In this document: positions 37,205 to 47,947 of the stretch, piece after piece
Position numbering within the stretch: the first letter of the stretch is position 1
Layout: each line of letters begins with the position of its first letter
NCBI RefSeq assembly: GCF_000715075.1
Contig: NC_134101.1
Coordinates: 29,889,322-29,953,321, forward strand
DNA length: 64,000 nt
Direction of reading: 5' to 3'
Source: Nicotiana tabacum
Lineage: Eukaryota; Streptophyta; Magnoliopsida; Solanales; Solanaceae
The notes under the pieces: model-generated
Told to the model about the DNA's origin: nothing
What the model saw: the letters and a program-made list of their open reading frames with translations, nothing else
Database searches by the model: none
Program-made: the position numbers and the translations under genes

Positions 37205-37540
37205 AGGTGTTTATGCATCGCGAACGCGGAGAAAGGGATGCATTCGCGAAGAAGAAAAATTAAGTCTGCCAGGAAGTGCTTCGCGAACGCGGAGAAGAAG
37301 AGACGTAAACCTACGCGAACGCGTAGGGAAACACGCGACCGCGAAGAGGAAAATGATCACCAGCTCCCAGCTCCTAGTTTCTACTACGCGAATGCGATGG
37401 TGGAGCTGCGAACATGAAGAAGAGAAGGGCAGACTTATGCGATCGCGGATAGAAGCTCGCGAACGCGAAGAAGAAATATTCCCTCCTCTAAAATTACTCT
37501 TCGCGAACGCGAAGGAAGGGATACGAACGCGATTAAGGAA
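37205..37540. repeat. CGCGAACGCG inverted-repeat cluster (Tekay-2 LTR)
   Basis: At least nine copies of CGCG-AA-CGCG or close variants, about 690-1030 bases from the LTR start. Two are extended perfect inverted repeats with different flanks: CTACGCG-AA-CGCGTAG at 37311-37326 and CTTCGCG-AA-CGCGAAG at 37499-37514. Symmetry is kept although the arm sequence differs from that of the other families. Confidence 0.9.
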
Positions 37541-38231
37541 ACCAGATGACAGAAAACAGCAGTTCAAAAATAGAAGGAAATGGCCCGTAGCCCATCTGAA
37601 ACACACCCGAGGCCCCCGGGACCCCATCTAAACACACAAACAAGTTTCATAACCTTACACGGACTCGCTTGAGGTCTCAAGTTACATCAAATAATGCCGA
37701 AAATACAAATCGCACCATGAATCAAACTTATGAACTTTCAAAACTTTCAACTTCTAAAACTCGCGCCGAAACCTTTTAAACCAACCCGGAATGATGTCAA
37801 ATTTTGCAGGCAAGTCCCAAATGACATAACAGAGCTGTTCCATCTCTCGGAATCACATTCCGACCCCGATATCGAAAAGTCCACTTCGAGTCAAAATCTC
37901 CAAAAATTCGACTTTTGCCATTTCAAGCCTAAATGAGCTACAAACCTCCAAAATACAATTCGAACATGCCCCTAAGTCCAAGATCACCCATCATAGCTAA
38001 CGGTACCGACAGAACTCCATTTCGGAGTCGTCTTCACACAGTTACGACTATGGTCAAAATCCTAAGATTTAAGCTTCTGTTTTGGGGACTAAGTTTCCCA
38101 AATCACTCCAAATCATCCGGTAACTGAATTCAACCACGTACGTAAGTTAATACACATAATATGAAGCTGCTCAGGGTCTTATGCCACTGATCGGGAATTA
38201 AATTCTCAAAATGACCGGCCGGATCGTTACA

Positions 38232-39358
38232 TAAAATTGCTATTCTTGGGATATCTTACCGTTGAATTTGGTATTGAGGTTCAAAGGTCGTGGTTCCTAT
38301 TGAGGCAAAGTGTAAGTTGTGAAATATCATTTCATTGAGTTACTCTCCGGTTCTTATTGTTGAGACTTTGTATACATTGTGGTTCAGCCGTGGGCTCCTT
38401 GTTGTAAAATTCTATTACTGTGATAGATTGTGATATTGATACACATGCGGTAGTATAAGGTGTGGGTGCTGAAATGCATGCGGTGAGATAAGGTGGGCTT
38501 GATACGTGTGGCTAGTAGGGGAACCACTAGAAGCCATGCGGTGTGATAAGGTGAGCTAAAACATAGGGTGCTAGTTCGGGAAAAAATAATTTTCAAAACT
38601 AAATGTAAAGGCTCCTGCGGTGATATAAGGAAAGACTGTGATTTACTTCTATGGTTTGAGACTACAAGGCGGTACCTCGGTAGTGGCCCTTGTTGATCTT
38701 TCTCTATTTGCTGTATTTGCCTTGGTTGTTTGTTTCCTTAACATGTAAATCCATATTTTTCTTTCCGTGTTATATTAACTGCCTTGATTCTATATTGTTA
38801 ACTTTCTGCAAATTTATTATTGTTTGATTTCTATTGTCATTATAATTATATTTTTATATCTTTCATCTTGTTTTATATTATATCCAGTAGGGACTTAACC
38901 TGATCTCGTCATTGCTCTACCGGGGTTAGACTTGGTACTTACTGGGTACCGTTGTCGTGTACTCATACTATGCTTCTGCACATCCTTTTGTGCAGATCCA
39001 AGTACTTCATATCAGTCCCGACATTACTGAGCTGAGGTTGCTTTGGAGACTTCAAGGTACACATGCCCGCATCCGCAGGCCTCAGAGTCCCCTTCTATCA
39101 TGTTTTTCCTTATGTCATTACACTATCTTAGACATTGATGTATAGGATTGTTCAGAAATATTAATAGAACTTGTTACTTATATTTCACCAGGTTTTGGGA
39201 GTTGTACATTTTGAGTTACTGATTTTATTTATGCAGTTGTTGAAGTTTTGAGATTTTAAGTTTTTATTTCAATTATTCTGCATGTTGTTAGGCTTTCCTA
39301 GTCTTAGAGACTAGGTGCCGTCATGACATCCTACAGAGGGAATTTGGGGGTCATGACA
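38232..39358 (+). mobile_element. Tekay-1 3' LTR, second part
   Basis: Continues the plus-strand LTR after the Tekay-2 fragment. It matches 15785-16916 throughout. It contains TTTTGTGCAGATCCA near 38988 (an intact acceptor-like word, mutated in the left copy) and ends GGGGGTCATGACA. Confidence 0.88.
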
Positions 39359-39465
39359 TAAATACACCTACATAGCTTCAATCATTTAGACAAGATATAT
39401 ATTCTGATTTTGGAATAATTCTATCATTAAGCATTAAAAATGCAGGTATAACACCGTACTTAGGA
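39359..39465 (+). repeat. Duplicated LTR flank, copy 2
   Basis: The partner of 16917-17025. It is followed by sequence not seen elsewhere in the window. Confidence 0.9.
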
Positions 39466-39851
39466 TAATCTTAAAATAGCATCAATATGTTATTTAGAAA
39501 ATATCTAACTGGTCCACTTAGTTATTGATCCATACAAGAAAACATTCCCAAAAGAACAAGAAAATTATAACTATTTCTCAAGCACTACCCAACACTAGTT
39601 CATCATGATCTTCTATTTTCTTCAGTTGATTAATGTTCTTGTAGCCTCCGACTCACGGACTGCATTATCTTCTTGCGAGCAAAGGACTTTTTCACCATTA
39701 TGACCAAAAGCAAACAAGAGATTGCAAGAAGGTAGAGAGAGAACTAGTTAGTTTTTAACTAAAGTCAGAGATAGAGAATGAAAGAGAGAACGCAAAGAGA
39801 GAGAGGGGCTGATACGAGACCTATTTTTAGATGGGTACGTATAATCAGTTT
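39466..39851. other. Unclassified host sequence
   Basis: About 390 bases that match nothing else in the window. It is purine-rich near 39735-39820 (GAGAGA runs). On the minus strand a frame of about 37 codons without Met ends at a TGA at 39624-39622. It could be the end of an exon but is too short to call. The same host sequence continues at 50934 on the other side of Tekay-3. Confidence 0.5.
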
Positions 39852-39856
39852 ACAGA
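39852..39856. repeat. Tekay-3 target-site duplication, left
   Basis: ACAGA directly before the LTR. It is identical to 50929-50933 directly after the other LTR. Confidence 0.92.
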
Positions 39857-42833
39857 TATCACGACCCCAATTTCTCTTCGTAGGATGTCGTGACGGCACT
39901 TAGTCTGTAAGACTAACTAAGCCTAACAAAACATGCGGAATAACCGAAATAATGATAATTTATATCTCAAAACATCAACAACTAAATATATAAAGGAAAT
40001 CTGCAACCCAACATGTACATCACCCAAAACCCGGTGAAGTATAAGTCACAAGCTCTAGATACAGTACGGAACGCTCCTATACATCACTGTCTACAAAAAT
40101 ATGAAGGAACATGAAAAGAATAGGATAGAAGGGGACTCCGAGGCCTGCGGACGCAGGCAGGTGTACCTTGAAGTCTCCAAAGCAGCAACACAACGCCCTA
40201 ATATCGAGGCTGATAGGATGTACCTGGATCTGCACAACAACATGTGCAGAAGCGTAGTATGAGTACACCACAATGGTACCCAGTAAGTGTCAATTCTAAC
40301 CTCGGTAGAGTAGTGACGAGGTCAGGTCAAGGGCCTACTGGATATAATAAGAAACAAGATAGATAATATAATGACATAATGAAATAACAGGGAAGTGAAA
40401 CAGTAAAGAACTTACGGAAAGTAACAACACGGAATCAAGGAAAGCTAATTAAACATGAAAGGAAAATAAGAATTTTACATGTTAAGAAAACAACGACCAA
40501 CAATACATCAAAATAGGAAGATCAATAGGGGCACTTTCGAGGTACCGCCTCGTAGTCCCAAATCATAAATAACTCACGTTCCTTATATCACAGCGGGGGC
40601 CTTTACATTTAGTTTTAAAAATCATTTTTTCAAAATAGCATCCCGTGTTTTAGCCCAACTTATCACACCGCAAGGCTTCTAGTAGTTCCCCTACTAGCCA
40701 CGTGTATCAAGCCCACCTTATCTTACCGCATGCGTTTCAACACCCAGACCTTATACCACCGCTTGCGTATCAATAATCACAACGGCACGACAGAAATCTC
40801 ATGCAACAATAACAACCACACGACAGAAACCTCGTGCAACAATAACAACAACACGACAGAAACCTCGTGCAAATAACCAAACAATCACCTCAACAATAAC
40901 ATGCAAGCCAAGGCACAACAACAAAGTAAATGATATTTCACAACTTACACCTTGCCTCAAAAGACCCACGACCTTGTAATTCAACACCAAACTCAACAGC
41001 AAGATATTTCAAGTAAGGAGTTCCACAGTTAAGTAAAGAAGACGAAAATCAAGAAAATTAAGTAATTCAACTAAACATGTGATACAAGTTGCAAATAGGA
41101 GTTAAGACAAGTATACATATAAAATTAGGCTAAACATGATGACTATAACGTGCTAAAGTAACTCAATTAAGGCATGAAAATGAAACTACGTAGCAAAGTC
41201 CAGAATTTCAACATTTAGCCCGTGTACGCACTCGTCACCTCGCGTACACGACCTTCACATATCACAAATTATATACCAAATTCTAAGGGGAATTTCCCCC
41301 ACATAAGGTTAGACAAGTCACTTACCTCAAACTACACTCAATCAATCAACTTGAAGGCCTTTCCTTCGATTTTCCAACTCCAAACTACTCGAATCTAGCC
41401 AAAACAATTTCGTACTATAAATATAACTATAGGAAACTAGCTTAAATAATGAAACAATGATTTTAGCAAAGAATTGGAAAATCGCCCCAAAAGGTCAACC
41501 CGGGCTCACGTCTCAGAATCCGACCAAAATTATAAAATACGAACACTCATTCGATATCGAGTCCAACCATATAAGAATTATCCAAATCCGACCTCACTTA
41601 GCCTTTTAGAACCCAAAAACTCGATCAAAAACGTCTACACTATTTTCCCAATTTTAAACTCCAAAACATTTATTAAAAGGTGTAATTAACAGTAGATTCA
41701 TAGGAATTAATAAAAAACGAGTCAAGAATCCTTACCCAAATACTTCCTCTGAAAATTCCTCAAAATCTTATCTCAATCCGAGCTCTCAAAGTCACAAAAT
41801 AAAAATGAAATCAAACTCTCGATTTCTCCCCTTTTCTGCCTTGTTATGTCACGCCTGCGACCTTACTGCCGCATCTGTGGAATTTCCATCGCAGGTGCGG
41901 TTATGATTAAGCCCGGCATACTTCGCATCTGCGAGGGCAGGTGGCACCTGCGGCAACTAAATCGCACCTGCGCTTCTCGCCGCACCTGCGTTATTCTCTA
42001 TCGCAGAAACGAAGCCTCTTTTGCAGAACAAGTGCCGCACCTGCGGGCCATGCCTGGACTGCCCTCTCCACTTCTCCGTTCCATTACTCGCACATGCGAG
42101 TCCTCACCTGCGGCCTATGCCTCCGCAGATGGGATGACATCAGAACTGGGAGCTTCAGCATTTGCACAAGTCCAAATTTTGTTCCGATATCGATCCGAAT
42201 CACACCCGAGGCCCCCGAGATCCCGTTCAAATATACCAACAAGTTCCAAAACACATAACGGACCGACTCAAGGCCACAAATCACATCAAACAACATCAAA
42301 AACACGAATCGCACCCCAATCAAGCCTAATGAACTTCCAAATTCTGAAACCGATGTCGATTCATACTAAAACAACTCTGATTGACACTAAAATATTTTCA
42401 CACAAGTCATAATTGACATTACGAACCTATTCCAACTTCTATAATCGGGATCCGACCCCGATATCAAAAAGTCCACTCCCGGTCAAAATTCCCAAAATTC
42501 CACCAATTTCTAACTTCCAACAAAACATGGAGAAATGACCTACGGACCTCTAAATCAACGTCCGGACACACTCCTAAGACAAAAATCACCATACAGAGCT
42601 TTTGGAACCGTCAAAACTCTATTCCGGAGTCGTTTTCACACAAGTCAAACTACGGTTAACTGCTACGACTTAAACTTCCAATTTATGGACTATCTGTCCC
42701 ATTTCATTCCGAAACTCACCCGAAACCAAAATCAAACATCCCGACAAGTCAAGTAACCACAGAATGAAATAAAGGTAGCAATAAATAGGGGATCAGGGCT
42801 AATACTCTCAAAACGATCGGCCGCGTCGTTACA
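39857..42833 (-). mobile_element. Tekay-3 3' LTR (2977 bp)
   Basis: Starts TATCACGACCCC (TG changed to TA) and ends GCGTCGTTACA. Signals from the LTR start at 42833: CGCACCTGCGG cluster at about 41848-42135, GGTAAGG near 41735, GGTAAGT near 41325 beside AATTTCCCCC, 9-bp hairpin at 41221-41250, 33-bp tandem array at 40786-40872, GTTGTGCAG ending at 40230. Visible differences from 47948-50928 suggest an old insertion. Confidence 0.92.
40786..40872. repeat. 33-bp tandem array in Tekay-3 3' LTR
   Basis: Units start at 40786, 40819 and 40852. Each contains CACGA-CAGAAACC-TCGTG, a 5-bp inverted repeat, then a CAACAATAACAACA spacer. The 5' LTR has only two units (about 48885-48942). The position in the LTR equals that of the 39-bp array in LARD-A. 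Confidence 0.88.
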
Positions 42834-45800
42834 TCCTCCCTTTCTTAAAACAATCGTTCATCCTCGAACGAGTATAGAGACATACCTAAAGCAGTGAAAG
42901 GATGAGGATAACAACTGCACATATCATGATCGGTCTCCCAAGTCGCCTTCTCGACTGGTTGACCCCTCCACTGGACCTTAACTGAAGCAATGTTCTTCGA
43001 CCTCACCTTTTGGACCTACCTGTCCAAAATGGCCACCGGCTCCTCAACAAAAGATAGATCCTTGTTTAGCTGGACTGAGCTGAAGTCTAACACATGAGAC
43101 GGATCGCCGTGATAGTTTCGGAGCATAGAAACATGAAACACCAGATAAACTGTAGCTAGACTAGGTGGTAGTGCAAGTCTGTAGGCCACCTCTCCAACCC
43201 TCTCAAGAATCTCAAAAGGTCCGATATACCTAAGGCTCAGCTTGCCCTTCTTTCCGAACCTCATAACACCCTTCACGGGCGAAACCCGGAGCAAGACCCG
43301 CTCCCCAACCATGAATGCAATGCCACAAACCTTACGATCCGCATAACTCTTCTGCCTGGATTGGGCTGTACGAAGTCGATCCTGAATCAATTTAACCTTT
43401 TCCAGGACATCCTGAAAAAAGTATGTACCCAATAGCCTAGCCTCACCCGGCTCAAACCTACCAACCGGAGACCGGCACCGCCTACCATACAAAGCCTCAT
43501 ACGGGGCCATTTGAATGCTTGATTAATAACTGTTGTTGTAGGAAAACTCCGCAAGCGGCAAGAACTGGTCCCAAGAACCCCCAAAATCCATCACACACAC
43601 ACACACGGAGCATATCCTCTAATATCTGAATAGTGCGCTCGGACTGTCCGTCCGTCTGAGGGTGAAATACTGTACTCAACTCCACCCGAGTACCTAACTC
43701 ATGCTGTATAACTCTCCAGAACTTTGATGAAAACTGCATACCCAGGTCAAAGACGATAGATATCGGCACGCCATGAAGCCTAACAATCTTGTAAATGTAA
43801 ACATGAGCCAACTGCTCTGAAGATAAGTAGTCACCACTAGAATGAAATGAGTTGACTTGGTCAATCTATCCACAATAACCCAAACCGTATCAAACTTTCT
43901 CTTAGTTCGTGGGAGACCAACAACAAAATCCATAGTAACTCGCTCCCATTTACACTCCGGAATCTCTAGCTTCTGAAGAAATCCACCTGACCGCTGATGC
44001 TCATACTTCACCTGTTGGGAATTTAGGCACCGAGATACATACTCCACTATGTCCTATTTCATTCTCCTCCACCAATAATGTCGCCTCAGGTCCTGATACA
44101 TCTTCGCGACACCTGGATGAATGGAGTACCGCGAACTATGAGCCTTCTTGAGAATCAACTCACGGAAGCCATCTATATTGGGCACATATAGCCTGCCCTG
44201 CATCAGTAATACATCGTCATCTCCAATAGTGACCTCTTTGGCATCGCCGTGCTAAACCATGTCCTTGAGGACAAGTAGATGAGGGTCGTCATACTGACAC
44301 TCTCTGATATGATCATAAAGAGAAGACCGAGAAACCACACAAGCCAAAACTCAGCTTGACTCGGCTCAGAAATATTCAATCTAACAAGCTGGTTGGCCAA
44401 GGCTTGAACATCCAAGGGTAATGGCCTCTATGCGACTCAAGGCATCGACCACCATGTTGGACTTCCCAGGATGATATAAAATGGTGATATCATAGTACTT
44501 AAGCAACTCTAACCACCTCCGCTGCCGCAAGTTAAGATCCTTCTATTTGAACAGATGTTGTAGACTCTGGTGATCGGTGTAGACCTCACAAAGGACACCG
44601 TACAAATAGTGTCACAAGATCTTCAAGGCATGAACAATATCTGCTAACTCGAGGTCATGGACATGATAGTTCTTTTCATGCACCTTCAGCTGTCTAGACG
44701 CGTAGGCAATCACCCTACCGTCCTGCATCAACATCGCGCCGAGACCAATACATGACACATCACAATACACAGTATAAGACCCCGAACCTGTAGGAAATAG
44801 CAACATTAAAGCTGTAGTCAAAGTAGTCTTAAGCTTTTGAAAGCTCTTCTCACACTCCTTGTTCCACCTGAACGGAGCACCCTTCTGGGTCAACCTGGTC
44901 ATAGTTGCTGCAATAGACGAGAAACCCTCTACAAATCGACAATTATACCCCGCCAAACCAAGAAAACTCCGAATCTCCGTAGCTGAGGACGGCATGGGCC
45001 AACTCTGCACTGCTTCAATCTCATTCGGATCTACCTTGATCCCCCACTCGAAACTACATGACCCAAATATGCCACTAAATCTAGCGAGAATTCACACTTC
45101 GAAAATTTTGCATATAATTTCTTTTCTCTCAAGGTCTGAAGCACAATCCTCAGGTGCTGCTCATGACCCTCCCGGCTACGGGAGTACACCCGAATGTCGT
45201 CAATAAACAAAATGACGAACGAGTCAAGATAGGGCTAAAATACACTGTTCATCAAGTGCATGAATGATGCTGGGGCATTGGTCAGCCCAAAAGACATCAC
45301 AAGGAACTCGTAATGTCCATACTGAGTCCTGAAGGCAGTCTTCGGGATATCTGGCTCCCGAATCTTTAACTGATGATTTCCTGAATGCAAGTCAATCTTG
45401 GAGAACACCCTGGAACCCTGTAGTTGATCAAATAGGTCATCAATATGTGGCAATGGATACCTATTCTTCACTGTAACCTTGTTCAACTGGCAATAATCAA
45501 TACACATTCACATAGAACCATTCTTCTTCTTTAGAAATAAGACTGGAGCACCCCAAGGCGACACACTGGGCCGAATAAAGCCCTTATCAATCAACTCTTG
45601 CAATTGTTCCTTTAACTCTTTCAACTCTGTTGGCACCATACGATAGGGTGGAATATAAATGGGCTGAGTTTCCGGTAACAAATCAATACAAAAATCGATA
45701 TCTCGGTTAGGCGACATGCCTGGAAGATCCGTAATGAATACATATGGATAATCCCTCACTACCGAAACTGACTTGATGGTAGGAGTATAAACACTGACAT

Positions 45801-46249
45801 CTCTCACATATGCCAGATACGCATCACACCCCTTCTCAACCATCCACTGAGCCTTTAGAAATGAAATAATCTTGCTAGGAACATAATCTAAAGTACCTTT
45901 CCACTTTAACCGCGGTAGACCTGACATAACCAACGTCACCGTCTTAGCGTGTCAATCAAGGATAGCATGATAGGGTGACAATCAATCCATGCTCAAAATA
46001 ATATTAAAATGTACCATATTGAGTAACAATAAATCTGCTCTGGTCTCAAAACCACCGAGAACAACTAAACACGACCGATACACACAGTCAACAATAATAG
46101 AATCTCCCATAGGTGTAGACACCTAAATAGGAGAACTCAAAGAATCAAGGGATACGCCCAAATACAGAGAAAAATAAGATGACACACATAAATAAGTGGA
46201 GCCTGGATCAAATAAGACTGATGCATCTCTATGACAGACCGGGACAATA
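42834..46249 (-). pseudogene. Tekay-3 pol: protease, RT, RNase H, integrase, chromodomain
   Basis: A full-length but dead chromovirus pol on the minus strand, read from about 46249 down to 42848. It opens with the protease DPGS motif (near 46200), then 45508-45939 ending at a stop where Arg is expected (CGA to TGA). The RT is at 45235-45507, followed by a TAG in place of Gln; the catalytic FIDD is intact at 45196-45207. RNase H is at 44612-45010. The integrase zinc region (about 44050-44200) and core (43497-44047) follow, with frame changes. The C-terminal part at 43016-43510 and the chromodomain VQWRGQPVEKATWETDHD near 42940-42990 complete it. The inverted repeat CGTTCA-TCCT-CGAACG (42855-42870) and polypurine tract follow. 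Confidence 0.93.
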
Positions 46250-47745
46250 CGTGTGATGACAGAGTCGGATGCAACTACCTCCATCCTAATAGGAAGAGCA
46301 TAATATCTGGCCTGGCCTCCCCTTCTAGGGAGACCTCTACCTGCTCAACCTCCACCTCTAGCTGGTTGCACAGGTGGGGTGGCAACTAGTGCGGCGACCA
46401 TGGACTAAGAAACCTGAGGGCCCGGTGGAATACGCGGAGCCTGAGTAGTCTATAGAGGTTCACCCCTCCTAAGTCTGGGGAAATCCCTCACCATATGACG
46501 AGTGTCACCAGACTCAAAACAAGCTATGAGGGGACTTGGCTGCTGTGACTGGCTTGGGCCTGATCGGCTGGACTGACCGCTGAAAGCACCCCGTGTAGGA
46601 GGTGCACTAGAAAATATCGGTGCATAATAGGGAGCCTAAGCCCTAAGAGTGGTCGGAATATCACTAGAAGCTGCAAGTGCTGAATGAACAGGGCGACTCA
46701 TATAGCCCCTAGCATGACGAGTTGCAACTGGGGCACGAGTACCACTATATGTGCCAGAATCTCAAGACCTCTTGGCCTCCCTCTCCTCTCTCTCTCTCTC
46801 GTCAGCATACCCTCTAATCTCCTAGTAATCCTCGCTACCTGCTGGTATGCAATGTCCATCTCCAACTCTTGAGCCATGCTAAATCTGATACCGGGGTTGA
46901 GCCCATCAATAAATCGACGGACCCGCACTCTAACAGTAGTAACCAAGGCTGGTGTATGCCTAGCCAAGTCACTGGACCTACCGCATACTACGACACGGTC
47001 ATAGAACCCTGGCGCAACTACTCAAACTCTACACGCCATGCATCTCTGAAACTCTAAGGAACATACTCCCTCAAGAACATATATGATATCTGAGTCCAAG
47101 TTAGTGAAGCTGCCTCGGCCGGACTACCCAACTCATATGCTCGCCACGACTAATAAGTCGCTCTCCTAAAATAGAACGTAGTGAAAACAACCCCACTAGA
47201 CTCCGCAATACCCATAGTACGAAGGATACGGTGGCACTCCTCAAGAAAACCTTGGGCATCCTCTAACACCAAGCCACTGAAAGTAGGAGGGGGTACATAT
47301 TGTACCTCTCGAGCCTGAGCTTCTCCTCCTCAGAAACTGCTGCCCTAACCTCGAGCTGAACTGGGCCGGCCGGCGGCACTGGTATGACCTCTAGGACCTA
47401 GTTAACTTGGACATGCTACTCTGGGGTATGGGTGGCGGGAGTCTGTGCTCTTCCCCCGACCTGATATGTAGTAGAAGCAAGTGGGATCAACCCTGCCTGA
47501 GCTAAAGTCCTGAACATGCTAAGAAACTTGGCGAGAGTCTCCTGGATAGCTGGTTTAGTAACAGGCGTCTCACGTGCCTGCCCTCCAACTGGAGCTGCTG
47601 GTGGCTCCTCTGTAGCAGCTTGTGCGGGTGCTCTGGATTCACCACGTGGACGTCCTCGGCCTCTACCCCGGCCCTGGCCTCTCGCGGCTCTAGCAGGGGG
47701 TGCGTGTGTCTGGTCACCTGATCCAGCCGTACGTGTCCTCACCAT
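46250..47745 (-). pseudogene. Tekay-3 gag, broken
   Basis: The start ATG is at 47745 (MVRTRTAGSGDQ). The first 109 codons are open and include the Gly/Arg-rich RGRGRGRGRPRG stretch and LQETLAKFLSMF-like block. The core then has several stops and frame changes; 46698-46967 keeps the ARHTPALVTTVR and RRFIDGL blocks. The zinc knuckle near 46490-46540 reads CFESGDTRHMVRDF, so the second and last Cys are lost (Cys to Ser, Cys to Phe). This start shows what is missing at the 17026 junction of Tekay-1. Confidence 0.9.
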
Positions 47746-47947
47746 CTGTGAGAGAATAGAAAAACATAAATTTAGAATCCGAAGTCAAAGATTTCACACG
47801 ATTACAAATCAAAGAAGTGAAGCTTTTTCCTAACAGTTCCATAGCCTCCCGAAGATAAGTACAGATGTCTCCATACCGATCCGCGAGACTCTACTAAACT
47901 TGCTTGTGACTCATAATACCTATGAAACTAGAGTTGTGATACCAACT
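47746..47947 (-). other. Tekay-3 leader with primer-binding site
   Basis: About 200 bases. The minus-strand word TGGTATCACAAC at 47933-47944 is a decayed iMet-type primer-binding site, immediately inside the 5' LTR. It shares the CTCCCGAAGATAAGTACAG stretch with the other leaders. Confidence 0.82.

Larger units (their letters stand above)
34557..38231 (-). mobile_element. Tekay-2 LTR (3675 bp)
   Basis: The 5' LTR of Tekay-2, from TGTCACAACCC to CCGGATCGTTACA. It is about 700 bp longer than the others, with extra sequence between the hairpin position and the acceptor-like word, including a (TA)n tract at 35792-35846. It carries GGTAAG words near 37096 and 36685 (minus strand), a degenerate hairpin near 36585-36615 with CTCGTCACC, and TTTTTTGTGCAG ending at 34902. 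Its inverted-repeat cluster uses CGCGAACGCG instead of CGCANNTGCG. Confidence 0.88.

Noticed and set aside
37167..37631. Overlapping 154- and 138-codon ORFs on both strands
   Set aside because: Both run over the CGCGAACGCG cluster, whose symmetry keeps frames open on both strands. No family is recognised and no start context supports them.
41846..42412. 188-codon plus-strand ORF
   Set aside because: It lies over the inverted-repeat cluster of the Tekay-3 LTR, Cys/Arg-rich by composition, and is broken in the sister LTR at 49940-50257.
43592..43606. (CA)n microsatellite as a separate element
   Set aside because: It is only about 15 bases within the decayed integrase region, too short to matter.
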